Below, piece after piece: positions 22,887 to 23,593 of a DNA stretch of 23,593 nt; position 1 is the first letter of the stretch, and every line of letters starts with the position of its first letter. The notes beneath the pieces were generated by a model, which was given only the letters and a program-made list of their open reading frames with translations, did not search any database and had not been told where the DNA came from. The translations under genes and the position numbers were made by a program. The DNA is from JAXHTH01 sp034211115 (lineage in GTDB: Bacteria > Planctomycetota > Phycisphaerae > Phycisphaerales > SM1A02), in NCBI GenBank assembly GCA_034211115.1, contig JAXHTH010000289.1:1-23593 (forward strand). The letters run 5' to 3'.

Positions 22887-23593
22887 CGGCGTCTCCTTCT
22901 CCGAACGCGCGGCTCGCAGCGCCTTCGAGCAGATCGAAATCCATGACCGCGATTCCCGCGCGTGTCAGCGCCTGGATCGGCCCTGCCTTCTCCCGAGGCG
23001 AGACGGCGACGTGCACGCGCCGACCGTTGGGCGTCACCGCGAACCCCTCCCGGCGCAGGGCTTCAACAGCATCGCTCACCGCGTCCGCCGCGACGAACAC
23101 CTTCAATTCGCATCGCGCGCCGATCGTGTGCGCCAGCGATTCCGGCGTGCATTCGCGCTTCTTCCCGCCGGGGTCCAGGACGATCACGCGTTCGGCGAGA
23201 AACTCGATCTCGCCCAAGTGGTGGGAGGTAAAGAGGATCGTCTTTCCCCTCGACTTGAGCCGGCGCAGAAGCGACATGAACCCGCTCTGGGCCGCGGCGT
23301 CGAGATTACTTGTCAGCTCGTCCAGGACGAGCAGCGGCGGGTCGGTGAGCAGCGCGATCGCCAGCGCGAGACGCTGCTTCATCCCACCCGACAACTGACG
23401 GATGCGCTTGCGCCGATGCGCCTGGAGGCTGACCTCAGCCAGCACCCCGGCGGCCCGATCGGTCGGCGCGCGCTTCAGGCGGGCGAAGAACGCCAATGCC
23501 TCGACGATCTGCGCGTCGTCGAGGATAAATCTTCGGATTTTGACGATGTACAAACCCAACGGAAAGGGCCAAACCCATAATCGAAACACATCG
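22879..23593 (-). CDS. nosF: NosF-like ABC transporter ATP-binding protein, N-terminus missing or disrupted
   Basis: The frame runs open to the right edge. The C-terminal part is clear: LSGGMKQRLALA signature, Walker B LLVLDE followed by LTSNLD (the usual DEPTSNLD has Leu in place of Pro), the H-loop FTSHHLGEIEFLAERVIVLD, then the accessory domain of NosF-type ATPases. What is absent is the Walker A P-loop and Q-loop that should precede EALAFFARLKR. Instead, residues encoded at about 23530-23593 read FRLWVWPFPLGLYIVKIRRF, unrelated to ABC proteins. Either the gene is truncated by a rearrangement close to the edge, or the assembly ends in a chimera. The start cannot be determined. As written this ATPase could not bind ATP. 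Confidence 0.75.
   Translation of the reverse strand, partial: DVFRLWVWPFPLGLYIVKIRRFILDDAQIVEALAFFARLKRAPTDRAAGVLAEVSLQAHRRKRIRQLSGGMKQRLALAIALLTDPPLLVLDELTSNLDAAAQSGFMSLLRRLKSRGKTILFTSHHLGEIEFLAERVIVLDPGGKKRECTPESLAHTIGARCELKVFVAADAVSDAVEALRREGFAVTPNGRRVHVAVSPREKAGPIQALTRAGIAVMDFDLLEGAASRAFGEGDADG

Overview
The window looks like a chromosomal piece of a GC-rich planctomycete, most likely of class Phycisphaerae. The evidence is family-level. Four secreted proteins end in calcium-loop (dockerin-like) modules closing with WGECP. One of them carries DCNGNGVPDECD-type repeats. There are HAF-repeat and beta-helix proteins with the SPCIDAADNTA signature, an ECF sigma factor directly upstream of a Ser/Thr kinase with TPR repeats, and small proteins with CxxC zinc ribbons. 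I ran no database search.

Layout. (1) 1-3082, minus strand: two secreted proteins, a HAF-repeat protein followed by a beta-helix protein that runs off the left edge. (2) 3370-7093, plus strand: an ECF sigma factor and a 1025-residue membrane-anchored Ser/Thr kinase with coiled-coil and near-identical TPR units, probably one operon. (3) 7242-7937, minus: a DNRLRE-type protein with a PEP-CTERM-like tail. (4) 8208-8960: a junkyard holding a decayed kinase tail, a 198-bp palindromic IS21-like mini-element, and a second IS21 left end with a truncated istA, the two IS ends being separated by only 2 bp. (5) 9169-15005, minus: a zinc-ribbon membrane protein, a protein with seven RCC1 and seven FG-GAP repeats, and a large protein with a Hint domain, HAF repeats, calcium repeats and a dockerin-like end. 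(6) 15076-16995, minus: an Lrp/AsnC-like regulator, a tiny zinc-ribbon protein and a membrane protein whose ribosome binding site lies in a hairpin. (7) 17136-18980: a mosaic of six gene fragments joined end to end (kinase, beta-helix, IS1380 transposase, Mrr-like nuclease, beta-helix tail, and an inverted secreted-protein piece). The last piece is fused in frame to an iron-sulfur repair (RIC/ScdA/YtfE) gene. (8) 19847-23593, minus: a nos-type cluster with an ABC ATPase (N-terminus lost or outside the window), a NosY-like permease, a NosL-like copper lipoprotein with an extra C-terminal domain, and a cytochrome oxidase subunit III/NorE-like protein with a c-type cytochrome inserted in its periplasmic loop.

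How it fits together. The right-hand cluster points to nitrous oxide/nitric oxide respiration or its copper maturation: NosF-NosY-NosL are accessory factors for nitrous oxide reductase, and RIC proteins repair Fe-S centres after nitrosative damage. Gene overlaps (ATGA at nosY/nosL and at nosL/coxIII) argue for translational coupling. The left two thirds is dominated by exported repeat proteins that share DNA-level repeats. Those repeats may have driven the rearrangements seen at 8.2-8.9 kb and 17.1-19.0 kb. The strongest leads are the cytochrome-c-in-COX-III fusion, the mosaic with its RIC chimera, and the IS21 end-to-end junction.
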